DNA of 64,000 nucleotides from Labilibaculum sp. DW002 (GTDB lineage Bacteria; Bacteroidota; Bacteroidia; Bacteroidales; Marinifilaceae), in the NCBI RefSeq assembly GCF_029029525.1, contig NZ_JAKJSC010000009.1, forward strand, positions 1-64,000, written 5' to 3'. The notes below the pieces were generated by a model that had not been told where the DNA came from, did no database searches, and saw only the letters and a list, made by a program, of their open reading frames with translations. Below, piece by piece: positions 21,509 through 28,973 of the stretch (position 1 is its first letter; each line of letters opens with the position of its first letter). The translations under genes were made by a program, and so were the position numbers.

Positions 21509-21576
21509 ATTACAAACTATTTTATCAATACATAACAACTATTAGAAACCCTCCTCTTGTAATTCAAACTCTCCCG

Positions 21577-21606
21577 TTCGTTGATAAAATTTACCAGTTC
21601 GTTGAT
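21577..21606 (+). promoter_or_regulatory. Predicted LytTR operator, site B
   Basis: Two identical TTCGTTGAT half-sites at 21577-21585 and 21598-21606, start-to-start 21 bp, lie ~75 bp upstream of the ferredoxin gene. A weak -7-like TACTTTAC follows at 21636-21643, placing the operator just upstream of the polymerase site as expected for an activator. Confidence 0.75.
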
Positions 21607-21679
21607 CAGATTTCTTTCCTTCTATAGGTTCATGTTACTTTACTATATAAAAGGTAATAACATCACATAAAACGAAGCG

Positions 21680-21895
21680 ATGGCAATAGAAAATATTAAC
21701 GGATGCATAGGATGTGGAGTTTGCATACAAACCTGTCCTACCGACGTAATTCGTCTGGGTCCAAAAACAGAAAAAGCAACAATAAAATATCCGGCAGATT
21801 GTCAAATATGCCATTTGTGTAGAATGTATTGTCCGGTAGATGCCATTACAATTTCTCCGGAAAAATCGATACCAGTAATTGTTTCATGGGGCTGA
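21680..21895 (+). CDS. Two-cluster 4Fe-4S ferredoxin
   Basis: The 71-residue protein has two complete cluster motifs, CIGCGVCIQTCP (residues ~9-20) and CQICHLCRMYCP (~41-52), so it should carry two [4Fe-4S] clusters. There is no signal peptide. It is the first gene of an operon with a ferric-reductase-like membrane cytochrome (2 bp downstream) and a Tat-exported flavoprotein. A small ferredoxin beside an FAD reductase recalls the AprB/AprA pair, but the flavoprotein here is exported. The ferredoxin may hitch-hike with the Tat substrate, or stay cytosolic and feed electrons to the membrane cytochrome; the sequence does not decide this. A LytTR operator lies upstream. Confidence 0.9.
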   Translation: MAIENINGCIGCGVCIQTCPTDVIRLGPKTEKATIKYPADCQICHLCRMYCPVDAITISPEKSIPVIVSWG

Positions 21896-21897
21896 TT

Positions 21898-22533
21898 ATG
21901 GAAAAACAAATTAAAACATACAATATCATACTGGCAATTGCCGTATTTATTGGCTTACCGATATTATTTTGGGCGCTGGGAGATTTTCCTCAACGCAGTA
22001 GCTTAAAAGAAGCATTATCTTTAATTACCCTACTCTCATTTAGCTTGATGATAGGACAGTTCTTTTTGGCACGAAGCAATAAAAAGATCCTAAAAGCTCA
22101 CAAAATGAGTTTGGTAGTTAAGTATCACAAATACATTGGATACATCTTTATTTCTATTCTTTTGGTTCATCCTTTTTTAATCGTTATTCCACGATATTTT
22201 GAAGCAGGCGTAGAACCAAAAGATGCATTCATTACTATAATTACAAGCTTTAACAGCACAGGAATCATCTTTGGAATAATTGCCTGGGTCTCCATGCTTC
22301 TTTTAGGCTTAACTTCTTTTTTTAGAAATCAACTAGGCCTAAAATACAAAACCTGGAGAATAATTCATGGTATCTTATCGATCTTTTTTGTTGGCATAGC
22401 ACTAGTTCATGTTATTGATTTAGGGAGACATTCCGATACCGTACTTAGCACCTTTTTTATTAGCCTTTCGGCAATAGGAATTCTTTTATTGCTTAAAACC
22501 TACTTCTTTAAAACGTCTGGAGGAACAAAATAA
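21898..22533 (+). CDS. Ferric-reductase-like transmembrane cytochrome
   Basis: This 211-residue integral membrane protein has about six helices. I use the ATG at 21898, 2 bp after the ferredoxin stop; a longer frame from 21829 overlaps the ferredoxin and adds a non-homologous tail. Candidate haem-ligand histidines sit in helices: YHKYIGYIFISILLVHP (residues ~79-95) and WRIIHGILSIFFVGIALVH. These match the ferric-reductase-like transmembrane (FRD/YedZ-type) haem b domain. There is no cytosolic FAD/NAD module, so it is a bare electron conduit, as YedZ is for YedY. It probably delivers electrons across the inner membrane to the flavoprotein encoded next, whose start overlaps its stop by one base. 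Confidence 0.82.
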   Translation: MEKQIKTYNIILAIAVFIGLPILFWALGDFPQRSSLKEALSLITLLSFSLMIGQFFLARSNKKILKAHKMSLVVKYHKYIGYIFISILLVHPFLIVIPRYFEAGVEPKDAFITIITSFNSTGIIFGIIAWVSMLLLGLTSFFRNQLGLKYKTWRIIHGILSIFFVGIALVHVIDLGRHSDTVLSTFFISLSAIGILLLLKTYFFKTSGGTK

Positions 22534-24329
22534 TGGATACAAAAAACGAAATGACACGCAGAAAATTCATGGGATTAGCTGGTGGAGCAATTGGCATGGC
22601 CACTCTTGCCTCTATGGGAATAGCTGGCTGGGCTGCGAACCAAGCTAATATCGATCCAAAAAATTTAGAATATATTGAACAGGACACAGATGTATTGGTG
22701 GTTGGAGGCGGTATGGCTGGCCTATTTGCCACAGTTAAAGCTCACGATGCTGGCGCAAGAGCAATCATGGTTTCTAAAGGAAGATTGGGTTCATCTGGAC
22801 AAACACCTTTTGCAAAGGGTATATTTGCTTATGATCCGAATACCGCAAAAGTCTCTATTGATGAATTTGCTGAAACGGTCTCTCGTTCTGCACTAGGATC
22901 AAACAACTCGGTGTATACCAAACAAATGGCAAAGCATTCTTTAGCCAGAGTTAACGAATTAAAAGAATGGGGTTTTTTCGATTCTGCACTTTACAACAAA
23001 GCTTTTAGTAAGCCAATAAACGAACGAAACATATCTCTTTTGGAAAGAATTGTAATCACAAATCTGATAAAAGAAAAAGGTAAAATTGTTGGTGCAGCAG
23101 GTTTTTGTTTAGATGAAGAAAAAGTATACATTTTTAATGCAAAAAGTGTAATTCTTTGTACTGGTGCAGGTGGATTTAAACCTAATGGGTTCCCTATTTG
23201 CGACTTGACCCATGATGGTACAATTATGGCTTATAACATTGGAGCCAAAGTAACCGGAAAAGAATGGAACGATGGTCACCCAGGGCAAGCGACAAACGCA
23301 GCTGACTGTTTCACTGGATGGCACGGCATGTTCGAACGCAAACCAAGTGTAAATGGAATAGAAGTACATCACGATTTGGGTGTGGACATAAATTACATGG
23401 CTTATTCCAGTGGAAATCCTGTGCAAATGGGACCTCCGGGTGCTGGTGGAAAAAGTAAAGTTTCTGGTGGACCATTCACACCGACTGAATTCAGTAGAGG
23501 TGGACAAGGGAATCGTAAAGATGCACCTAAGGATGGGCCTAAAGATGGAAAAAGACCACCGCGAGGAGAAAAACCAGGTGGCGTTGGTAAACCAGGAGAA
23601 GGTGGAGGTCCTCCTGGAATGGGTGGCACTTCTGTTGGAGGATCATCTGCAGGAATGGCCATACACAAATCGGAAGGTTTAGTTCCTATTAACGACAAAT
23701 GCGAATCAAATATCCCAGGCCTTTATGCTGCCGGAGATGCACTAGGTTCTTATATGTCTGGAGGTATTTACACGCAAATAGGTTCATCATTAGCAGGCTC
23801 CGCTGTTCAGGGTGCAATTGCTGGTGAAGCTGCTGCAGAATATTCTGCCAACACCACAGTACCTGCAATTTCAAAATCTTTAATTCAAAAGATAAAAGAA
23901 GAAATGTTAGCACCTTTGCATCGCGAAGCTGGATACAGTCCTGCATGGGTAACGCAAACATTACAAGGCATTATGATTCCAAACTTTGTTTTGTATGTAA
24001 AAAAAGAAAACATGCTAAAGGCAGCCCTAGCTTATGTTGAAGAATTACGCAACCATCATGTTCCTATGCTTAGAGCTGCTGACATGCACGAACTTAGACT
24101 AGCACATGAAACGGTTAACATGATTGCAACAGCAGAAATGAAGTTGAAAGCATCGCTTATGCGAAAAGAGAGTCGCTGCAGCCATTACCGTATGGATTAT
24201 CCTGATATGGACAATGAAAACTGGCAAGCTTGGATTAACATTTTTAAAGGAAATGATGGCAGTATGCAATTTGAAAAACAAGCATTTGGTACTTGGCCTA
24301 ACAACAATTTTTTAAGTACGGACTCTTAA
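22533..24329 (+). CDS. Tat-exported FAD flavoprotein, fumarate-reductase/AprA-like
   Basis: The 598-residue protein begins with a twin-arginine signal (TRRKFMG, residues ~8-14, then a hydrophobic stretch). A Rossmann FAD site DVLVVGGGMAGLFA lies at ~53-66, and the C-terminal FAD segment GLYAAGDALGSYMSGGIY at ~396-413, as in succinate dehydrogenase/fumarate reductase and APS-reductase flavoproteins. Between them, at ~296-364, is an unusual Gly/Pro/Lys-rich low-complexity insert ending GGPPGMGG. No haem-binding CxxCH motif is present, so electrons must come from its neighbours, the ferredoxin and membrane cytochrome. The natural substrate (fumarate-like acid, or something else) cannot be assigned. 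The kinase gene follows after 45 bp with no terminator, so sensing genes may be co-transcribed. Confidence 0.85.
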   Translation: MDTKNEMTRRKFMGLAGGAIGMATLASMGIAGWAANQANIDPKNLEYIEQDTDVLVVGGGMAGLFATVKAHDAGARAIMVSKGRLGSSGQTPFAKGIFAYDPNTAKVSIDEFAETVSRSALGSNNSVYTKQMAKHSLARVNELKEWGFFDSALYNKAFSKPINERNISLLERIVITNLIKEKGKIVGAAGFCLDEEKVYIFNAKSVILCTGAGGFKPNGFPICDLTHDGTIMAYNIGAKVTGKEWNDGHPGQATNAADCFTGWHGMFERKPSVNGIEVHHDLGVDINYMAYSSGNPVQMGPPGAGGKSKVSGGPFTPTEFSRGGQGNRKDAPKDGPKDGKRPPRGEKPGGVGKPGEGGGPPGMGGTSVGGSSAGMAIHKSEGLVPINDKCESNIPGLYAAGDALGSYMSGGIYTQIGSSLAGSAVQGAIAGEAAAEYSANTTVPAISKSLIQKIKEEMLAPLHREAGYSPAWVTQTLQGIMIPNFVLYVKKENMLKAALAYVEELRNHHVPMLRAADMHELRLAHETVNMIATAEMKLKASLMRKESRCSHYRMDYPDMDNENWQAWINIFKGNDGSMQFEKQAFGTWPNNNFLSTDS

Positions 24330-24374
24330 ATAGAATTATTTGGATATTTTTACAAGATACAATCTTTATGTAAT

Positions 24375-25517
24375 ATGATGATTACACAAAAACGAAGCGA
24401 AAATTTAATATATATACTACTTTGGTTATTAATCTTTGCACTGCCTGTTTTTACTTTAAAAGGTGGAGATGAATTCAACTGGAATCGAGTATTTTTCGAA
24501 TGGATGCGAACTTTTCCATTTCTAATAATTTTCATTATTAACAATAGCTTACTGGTTCCAAAATTACTTTTCCGTAAAAAAACGCTTTTGTACACCGTTT
24601 CAGTAACGGCAATTATCCTCGCATTTTCAATATTTAATGATTTGCCTCGATTATTACATGAATATTTATTTCAAGAACCAAGTCTAGGTCCAAGACCAGG
24701 TCCACATGGTAATCCCATGCGTCCGGGAGGACCTATGATGCAAGGAGATCCTTTTGGTGGATTTCGCGAACCATTAAATGATAGGCCTCCTTTGCCAATT
24801 GGAAACAAACCTTTTAGTTTTCTAATATTTGAAAACATCATTATCGCATTCTTAGGTGTTGGATTTAACAATGCAATAAAACTAGGAGTACGTAGACAAA
24901 AAGAGGTATCGCAGCACGAGGAAAAAGAAAAAATCCATTTGAAAACAGAACTTTCCTTTCTTCGTCAACAAATTAGCCCGCACTTTTTTATGAATACACT
25001 TAATAACATCCATGCACTAATCGAAATGGATCAAATTCAAGCACAGAAGTCGGTAATCGAATTGTCGAAACTAATGCGATATCTGCTGAATGAATCGCAA
25101 GAAGGAACGGCAACAATCAAAGCTGAATTTGAGTTTTTAAACTCTTATATCGATCTAATGCGTATACGTTATTCAGATAAAGTGAAAATCGATATCAATC
25201 TTGATATTAAAGAAGATCACAGAAAAATCCCTTCTCTCCTCTTTATCTCATTGGTAGAGAATGCATTTAAATATGGCATTAGTTATTCTCATGAATCGTA
25301 TATTTCTATCCACGCAAAACAAGATCAAGAACAATTATTTTTCGAAATAAAAAACAGTGTATCCAACAAATCGAAAACAATAGAAGGAACTGGTGTTGGT
25401 TTGGTTAATTTGAAAAAACAACTAGATATCTTATTTAATGGAACCCAAAATTTCGAAATCATTGAAAATGAAAAAGAATATCTCGTAAAACTTATAATAC
25501 CTTTACAAAATGATTAA
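24375..25517 (+). CDS. LytS/YehU-type sensor histidine kinase
   Basis: The 380-residue kinase has three N-terminal membrane segments (~10-28, 46-66, 71-88), a Gly/Pro/Met-rich loop (~101-142, including PMRPGGPMMQGDPFGG), a fourth hydrophobic segment (~147-168), and a His_kinase domain with SPHFFMNTLNNIHAL (phospho-acceptor His203) and an N-box LVENAFKYGI (Asn296) plus a GTGVGLVNLKKQL G-box. This is the LytS/AgrC-related class that pairs with LytTR regulators. Its stop overlaps the regulator start by 8 bp, a tight operon arrangement. The loop is the most likely sensing part; its composition echoes the insert of the neighbouring flavoprotein. Confidence 0.92.
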   Translation: MMITQKRSENLIYILLWLLIFALPVFTLKGGDEFNWNRVFFEWMRTFPFLIIFIINNSLLVPKLLFRKKTLLYTVSVTAIILAFSIFNDLPRLLHEYLFQEPSLGPRPGPHGNPMRPGGPMMQGDPFGGFREPLNDRPPLPIGNKPFSFLIFENIIIAFLGVGFNNAIKLGVRRQKEVSQHEEKEKIHLKTELSFLRQQISPHFFMNTLNNIHALIEMDQIQAQKSVIELSKLMRYLLNESQEGTATIKAEFEFLNSYIDLMRIRYSDKVKIDINLDIKEDHRKIPSLLFISLVENAFKYGISYSHESYISIHAKQDQEQLFFEIKNSVSNKSKTIEGTGVGLVNLKKQLDILFNGTQNFEIIENEKEYLVKLIIPLQND

Positions 25518-26223
25518 CTGCATAGCCATAGACGATGAACCATTAGCATTAAAACAGATCTCTAATTACATCGAGAAAACTGCCTTTTTGAATTTACAGG
25601 CTGGTTTTGACAATGCCATGGATGCTTTGCAATTCATCTCAAAAAATGAAGTTGATCTGATTTTCTTAGACATTCACATGCCTGATTTAAGTGGAATGGA
25701 CATGGCGAAATCGCTCAACAACGGACCGGAGATTATTTTCACCACCGCTTATAGTGAGTATGCTCTTGATGGCTTTAAAGTAAATGCACTTGACTATATC
25801 CTAAAACCATTGGATTACGCAACTTTCTTAAAGTCTGCACTAAAAGCTCAAACTCATTTCGATCGTTTGAATACAGCCAGTGAAGATGTCAATGTTAGTC
25901 CCGATCATCTGTTCATCAAATCGGAATACAAAATTATTAGAATTGAGATAGAGAACATTCTTTACATCGAAGGAATGCGTGAATACGTGCGCATTCATCT
26001 TGAAAATGCAAAACCATTGATGACACTTTTGAGCATGAAAAAAATTGAACAGAAACTATCTGACTCATCTTTTATGAAAGTGCATCGTTCCTATATCGTG
26101 AATCTCAAAAAAATTACAACTATAGAACGCAATCGAATTATCTTCGATGATGTTTACATCCCTGTTAGTGACCAGCACAAAGATAAGTTTCAGAACTATA
26201 TTGATAACAATTTCTTGATTTAA
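25510..26223 (+). CDS. LytTR-family response regulator
   Basis: The 237-residue protein has a receiver domain (residues 1-~115; acidic pair in IAIDDEP, phospho-acceptor Asp54 in FLDIHMPDLSG, Lys99 in YILKP) and a C-terminal LytTR DNA-binding domain (~135-237, with YIEGMREYVRIHL and MKVHRSYIVNLKKI). LytTR proteins bind pairs of 9-bp direct repeats two helical turns apart. Exactly such pairs occur three times nearby (20947, 21577, 26744), upstream of the Spy-like gene, the redox operon and the VTC/CotH operon, and I saw none as good elsewhere in the window. It is therefore the probable regulator of all three; activation is inferred from site position. Confidence 0.93.
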   Translation: MINCIAIDDEPLALKQISNYIEKTAFLNLQAGFDNAMDALQFISKNEVDLIFLDIHMPDLSGMDMAKSLNNGPEIIFTTAYSEYALDGFKVNALDYILKPLDYATFLKSALKAQTHFDRLNTASEDVNVSPDHLFIKSEYKIIRIEIENILYIEGMREYVRIHLENAKPLMTLLSMKKIEQKLSDSSFMKVHRSYIVNLKKITTIERNRIIFDDVYIPVSDQHKDKFQNYIDNNFLI

Positions 26224-26274
26224 GCAAATCAATTTTATATTCTGTAAAATCTTAACAATACACCCTTTTCCATT

Positions 26275-26705
26275 TTTTTCTCTGTGTGTCTTCGTGCCCT
26301 CGGGAGTAAATGAATAGTCGTTTTGCTCTTTCGTATTCTTAAATAAAAATTACCAAGGAGAACATCGAGCAACACAGAGGTTATCTTTTATTCGAACTAC
26401 TTTGTGGTTAATTTATCACCAATCAAAAAAGCTTAACCTTTAAGTATTTAACAGTAAAACACAAAGAATATTCCTCTTACTATTTTTCCTCTGTGTGCCT
26501 TCGTGCCCTCGGTGGTAAATATTTTTAAGAAATCAATACTCATCTTTCAACCACTGAGTTCACTGAGATACACAGAGGATTTACAATATTCCAATACTAC
26601 TCTTTTCTTTTTTCTCTGTGGAACTCCGTGTCCCTCAGTGGTGACGTTTTTAGCACAAACAGGATTCATTTTTTAACACAGAGATCACGAAGACACACTT
26701 AGGAT
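26275..26705. repeat. Six alternating copies of a CACAGAG/CTCTGTG interspersed element
   Basis: Related ~35-bp units lie near 26278-26312 (+), 26348-26384 (-), 26487-26521 (+), 26550-26582 (-), 26612-26643 (+) and 26671-26704 (-). Plus copies read CTCTGTGTGxCTTCGTGCCC then TCGGxGGTAAAT-like; minus copies read as their complement (e.g. ACTGAGTTCACTGAGATACA then CAGAGG). Orientation alternates strictly, making three inverted pairs that could fold into hairpins. Similar CACAGAG-rich elements are widespread in bacterial genomes; mobility is not evident here. Confidence 0.8.
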
Positions 26706-26743
26706 TTAAAATCTTCCAATCCTATCATTTACACGAATCCCAA

Positions 26744-26809
26744 TTCGTTGATAAAATCTCCCGATTCGTTGATTCCTTTTTCAAAGCAGCCTTGTTCACC
26801 ATATTTTTG
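26744..26809 (+). promoter_or_regulatory. Predicted LytTR operator site C and promoter
   Basis: Identical TTCGTTGAT half-sites lie at 26744-26752 and 26765-26773, 21 bp apart. A Bacteroidota -7 element TATTTTTG (TAnnTTTG) follows at 26802-26809, 28 bp past the second half-site; no good -33 TTTG is present at the usual 19-21 bp spacing, which fits a promoter needing an activator. The VTC gene ATG is at 26837. Confidence 0.75.
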
Positions 26810-26836
26810 AGGCATATCAATCAACAATAGGTGCAT

Positions 26837-27586
26837 ATGAAAACACATTCTTTTGACAGCATTACACTAAGTGAAATGGATCAGGTGAAGTTGATGAACA
26901 GAACTGATCAGAAGTTTTGGTTTCACAGCGATTACCTTCCAGAATTACTTGAGATGGTAAAAAATCAGTATTTCCTTTTGCATATTGATGGTGAAAATAA
27001 ATTACCATATGCAACCACTTATTTCGATACGGAGAACAATCGAATGTTTGCAGCTCATCACAATGGGAAATTAAACCGGTTCAAAATCCGAAAAAGAAGC
27101 TATGTAAATTCTGGCATTAGTTTTTTGGAAACCAAGTTCAAAAATAACAAAGGACGAACCATTAAAAAAAGAATTCCTTGTGCATCACCTAACGGCAAAT
27201 TCACAAGTACCGAATCTCAATTTATCGATTCTCACACGCCCTTTTTTACAAGAGAATTAAAACCCTCTTTAGGCAATAATTTTTCACGATTGACATTAGT
27301 AAATAAAAATTTTAAAGAAAGATGCACCATCGATTTAGACATTGAATTTAAAGTAACAGACCGAATTGTCACACTCGACAACTTGGTGATTGTAGAAATC
27401 AAGTCGGATGGAAAATCAACAGCTTCACCATTAGCTCTTGCCTTACGAGAGAACAGAATTAAAACCAGTGGATTTAGCAAGTATTGCGTTGGAAGAAGCA
27501 TAACAGATCCACAGCTAAAAGTCAATGCTTTTAAGCCAAAACTAAGAAACATAGAAAAAGTTACCCAAACAAAAATATTAATCTAA
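26837..27586 (+). CDS. VTC-domain polyphosphate polymerase-like protein
   Basis: This 249-residue protein matches the VTC domain of yeast vacuolar transporter chaperone (polyphosphate polymerase): basic, strand-rich, with RTDQKFWF near the N-terminus, YFDTENNRMF, then KLNRFKIRKRSYVNSG and FLETKFKNNKGRTIKKRI, whose Arg/Lys residues line the nucleotide/polyphosphate tunnel in the family, and LVIVEIKSDG near the C-terminus (acidic metal-binding strand). I prefer ATG 26837 over GTG 26831 because it gives the cleaner start. It opens a five-gene operon (VTC, DUF4956, DUF2490, CotH, Cthe_2159-like). Enzymatic polyphosphate synthesis has been shown for the eukaryotic family; for this bacterial branch it is inferred. 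Confidence 0.85.
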   Translation: MKTHSFDSITLSEMDQVKLMNRTDQKFWFHSDYLPELLEMVKNQYFLLHIDGENKLPYATTYFDTENNRMFAAHHNGKLNRFKIRKRSYVNSGISFLETKFKNNKGRTIKKRIPCASPNGKFTSTESQFIDSHTPFFTRELKPSLGNNFSRLTLVNKNFKERCTIDLDIEFKVTDRIVTLDNLVIVEIKSDGKSTASPLALALRENRIKTSGFSKYCVGRSITDPQLKVNAFKPKLRNIEKVTQTKILI

Positions 27587-27597
27587 TTAAAATAATC

Positions 27598-28302
27598 ATG
27601 CTCGAACTATTACAAATCTCTGACACCATTGTCAATGCAGTACCAACAGTAAGCGAAATTAGTACCTGGGAAGAAGAATTGCGTTTTTTAGGAATAAAAC
27701 TGATTAATGTTGGCGACTTTCTTGAACTTATTGTTCGTTTCACATTTAACACCGCATTAATTTTCATGGTAACCCACGGAATGTATGCTAAAAATAGTAG
27801 CCGAAAAGATTTTTATTTCAGTTATCTCGCCATAGGTGTGATTGTTTTCTTACTCTGCTTCCTGCTAAACAGTGTAAAATTAGAACTAGGATTTGCCCTT
27901 GGTTTGTTCGCCATTTTTGGAATTATTCGATACAGAACCGATGCAATCCCAATAAAGGAAATGACTTACCTGTTCATTATCATTGGAATATCAGTAATGA
28001 ATGCTCTTTCGAATAAGAAAGTAAGTTACGCCGAGCTGATGTTAACCAACTCACTAATTATTGCAGGTCTTTGGTTCTTGGAAAAGCGACTAATGCTTAA
28101 ACAAGAAAAATCGATCAAACTGATTTACGAAAAAATTGAAAACATCCACAACAATAAACACGAGGAGATGCTACTTGATTTTGAAGATAGAACAGGAATT
28201 AACATCAGTCGTTACGAAGTTGAAAAGATCGATTTCCTTAGAGATGTAGCAGAAATAACCCTTTACTACAATGTAAATGGTCAAAATAAAACAACTAAAT
28301 AA
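27598..28302 (+). CDS. DUF4956 membrane protein
   Basis: The 234-residue protein has about four transmembrane helices (residues ~45-65, 78-95, 98-112, 122-140 and a short one to 165) and a soluble C-terminal domain of ~65 residues. The conserved block FALGLFAIFGIIRYRTDAIPIKEMTYLF is characteristic of DUF4956. DUF4956 proteins recur beside VTC-domain polymerases in many phyla, so it may be the membrane partner that anchors the polymerase or exports its product; no activity has been read from the sequence. It starts 11 bp after the VTC stop, and its 3' end precedes the DUF2490 gene by 10 bp. Confidence 0.85.
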   Translation: MLELLQISDTIVNAVPTVSEISTWEEELRFLGIKLINVGDFLELIVRFTFNTALIFMVTHGMYAKNSSRKDFYFSYLAIGVIVFLLCFLLNSVKLELGFALGLFAIFGIIRYRTDAIPIKEMTYLFIIIGISVMNALSNKKVSYAELMLTNSLIIAGLWFLEKRLMLKQEKSIKLIYEKIENIHNNKHEEMLLDFEDRTGINISRYEVEKIDFLRDVAEITLYYNVNGQNKTTK

Positions 28303-28312
28303 TCGTGAACCT

Positions 28313-28963
28313 ATGAAGATACAAATCAAAAATACCTATCTCCTAGCATTCCTTTTTCTACTCTTTGCTTCATCAGCGCAAGCGCAAGAAGTAGAAAATG
28401 AATTTCAGACAAGAACCTCATTTACGGCTAAAACAAAACTGTTTAAAAACTTCAAATTAAGCGTAAGCCCAGAATTTCGATTCGATGAAAACTTATCCTT
28501 AGATAAATATTTATTAGAAGCAAAAGCATCCTATAAGCTATTCGATTATTTTTCGTTGGGAGCAGGATACAGATTCTACGGAAATAAGAGAGAAACAAAA
28601 AGCACCGAATACTACAATCGCTATTCGCTTAGCGCCAAATACGAAAGATCATTTTATCGATTTGATCCATCTATTAAAGTAAGTTACTCCAACTTTTCCG
28701 ATGATGATTCGGATAGCAATTTATTGCGTTACAAAGCTGCAGTAAAATACAACATCAAAAAAAGCAAATTTTCTCCTTATGCAGGATTAGAAGCTTTTCA
28801 AGAAACAGATGGAGGCGACTTGGCTAAAATGCGTTATTTTCTTGGAACAGATTATAAAATATGTAAGAAAAATTACATTCAAGCCTCTTACAAGTTCGAT
28901 TACTTTCAAAATGAATTTAAAAACAAACACATTGTAAGCATAGGCTATAAACTAAAATTCTAA
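28313..28963 (+). CDS. DUF2490-like outer membrane beta-barrel protein
   Basis: I take ATG 28313, which gives a clean signal peptide (MKIQIKNTYLLAFLFLLF, cleavage after AQAQ); the longer frame from 28277 overlaps DUF4956. The mature ~195 residues are alternating amphipathic strands ending in aromatic/hydrophobic positions, with a C-terminal KHIVSIGYKLKF, typical of an 8-12 strand outer membrane barrel as in DUF2490. In the operon it could supply an outer membrane pore or anchor for the CotH and Cthe_2159-like lipoproteins that follow. Substrate unknown. Confidence 0.8.
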   Translation: MKIQIKNTYLLAFLFLLFASSAQAQEVENEFQTRTSFTAKTKLFKNFKLSVSPEFRFDENLSLDKYLLEAKASYKLFDYFSLGAGYRFYGNKRETKSTEYYNRYSLSAKYERSFYRFDPSIKVSYSNFSDDDSDSNLLRYKAAVKYNIKKSKFSPYAGLEAFQETDGGDLAKMRYFLGTDYKICKKNYIQASYKFDYFQNEFKNKHIVSIGYKLKF

Positions 28964-28973
28964 ATCAAATATT

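Larger units (their letters stand above)
26224..26836. other. Intergenic region: dispersed repeat cluster and operator
   Basis: The 613-bp gap between the response regulator and the VTC-domain gene has no ORF of interest. It contains six alternating copies of a CTCTGTGTGxCTTCGTG-type element (26275-26705) and a LytTR operator with a -7 box (26744-26809), listed separately. Confidence 0.8.

Noticed and set aside
23109-23961. Minus-strand and offset ORFs (up to 132 residues) inside the flavoprotein gene
   Set aside because: They overlap the Gly/Pro-rich insert and well-supported FAD motifs of the plus-strand gene; their composition results from its codon bias.
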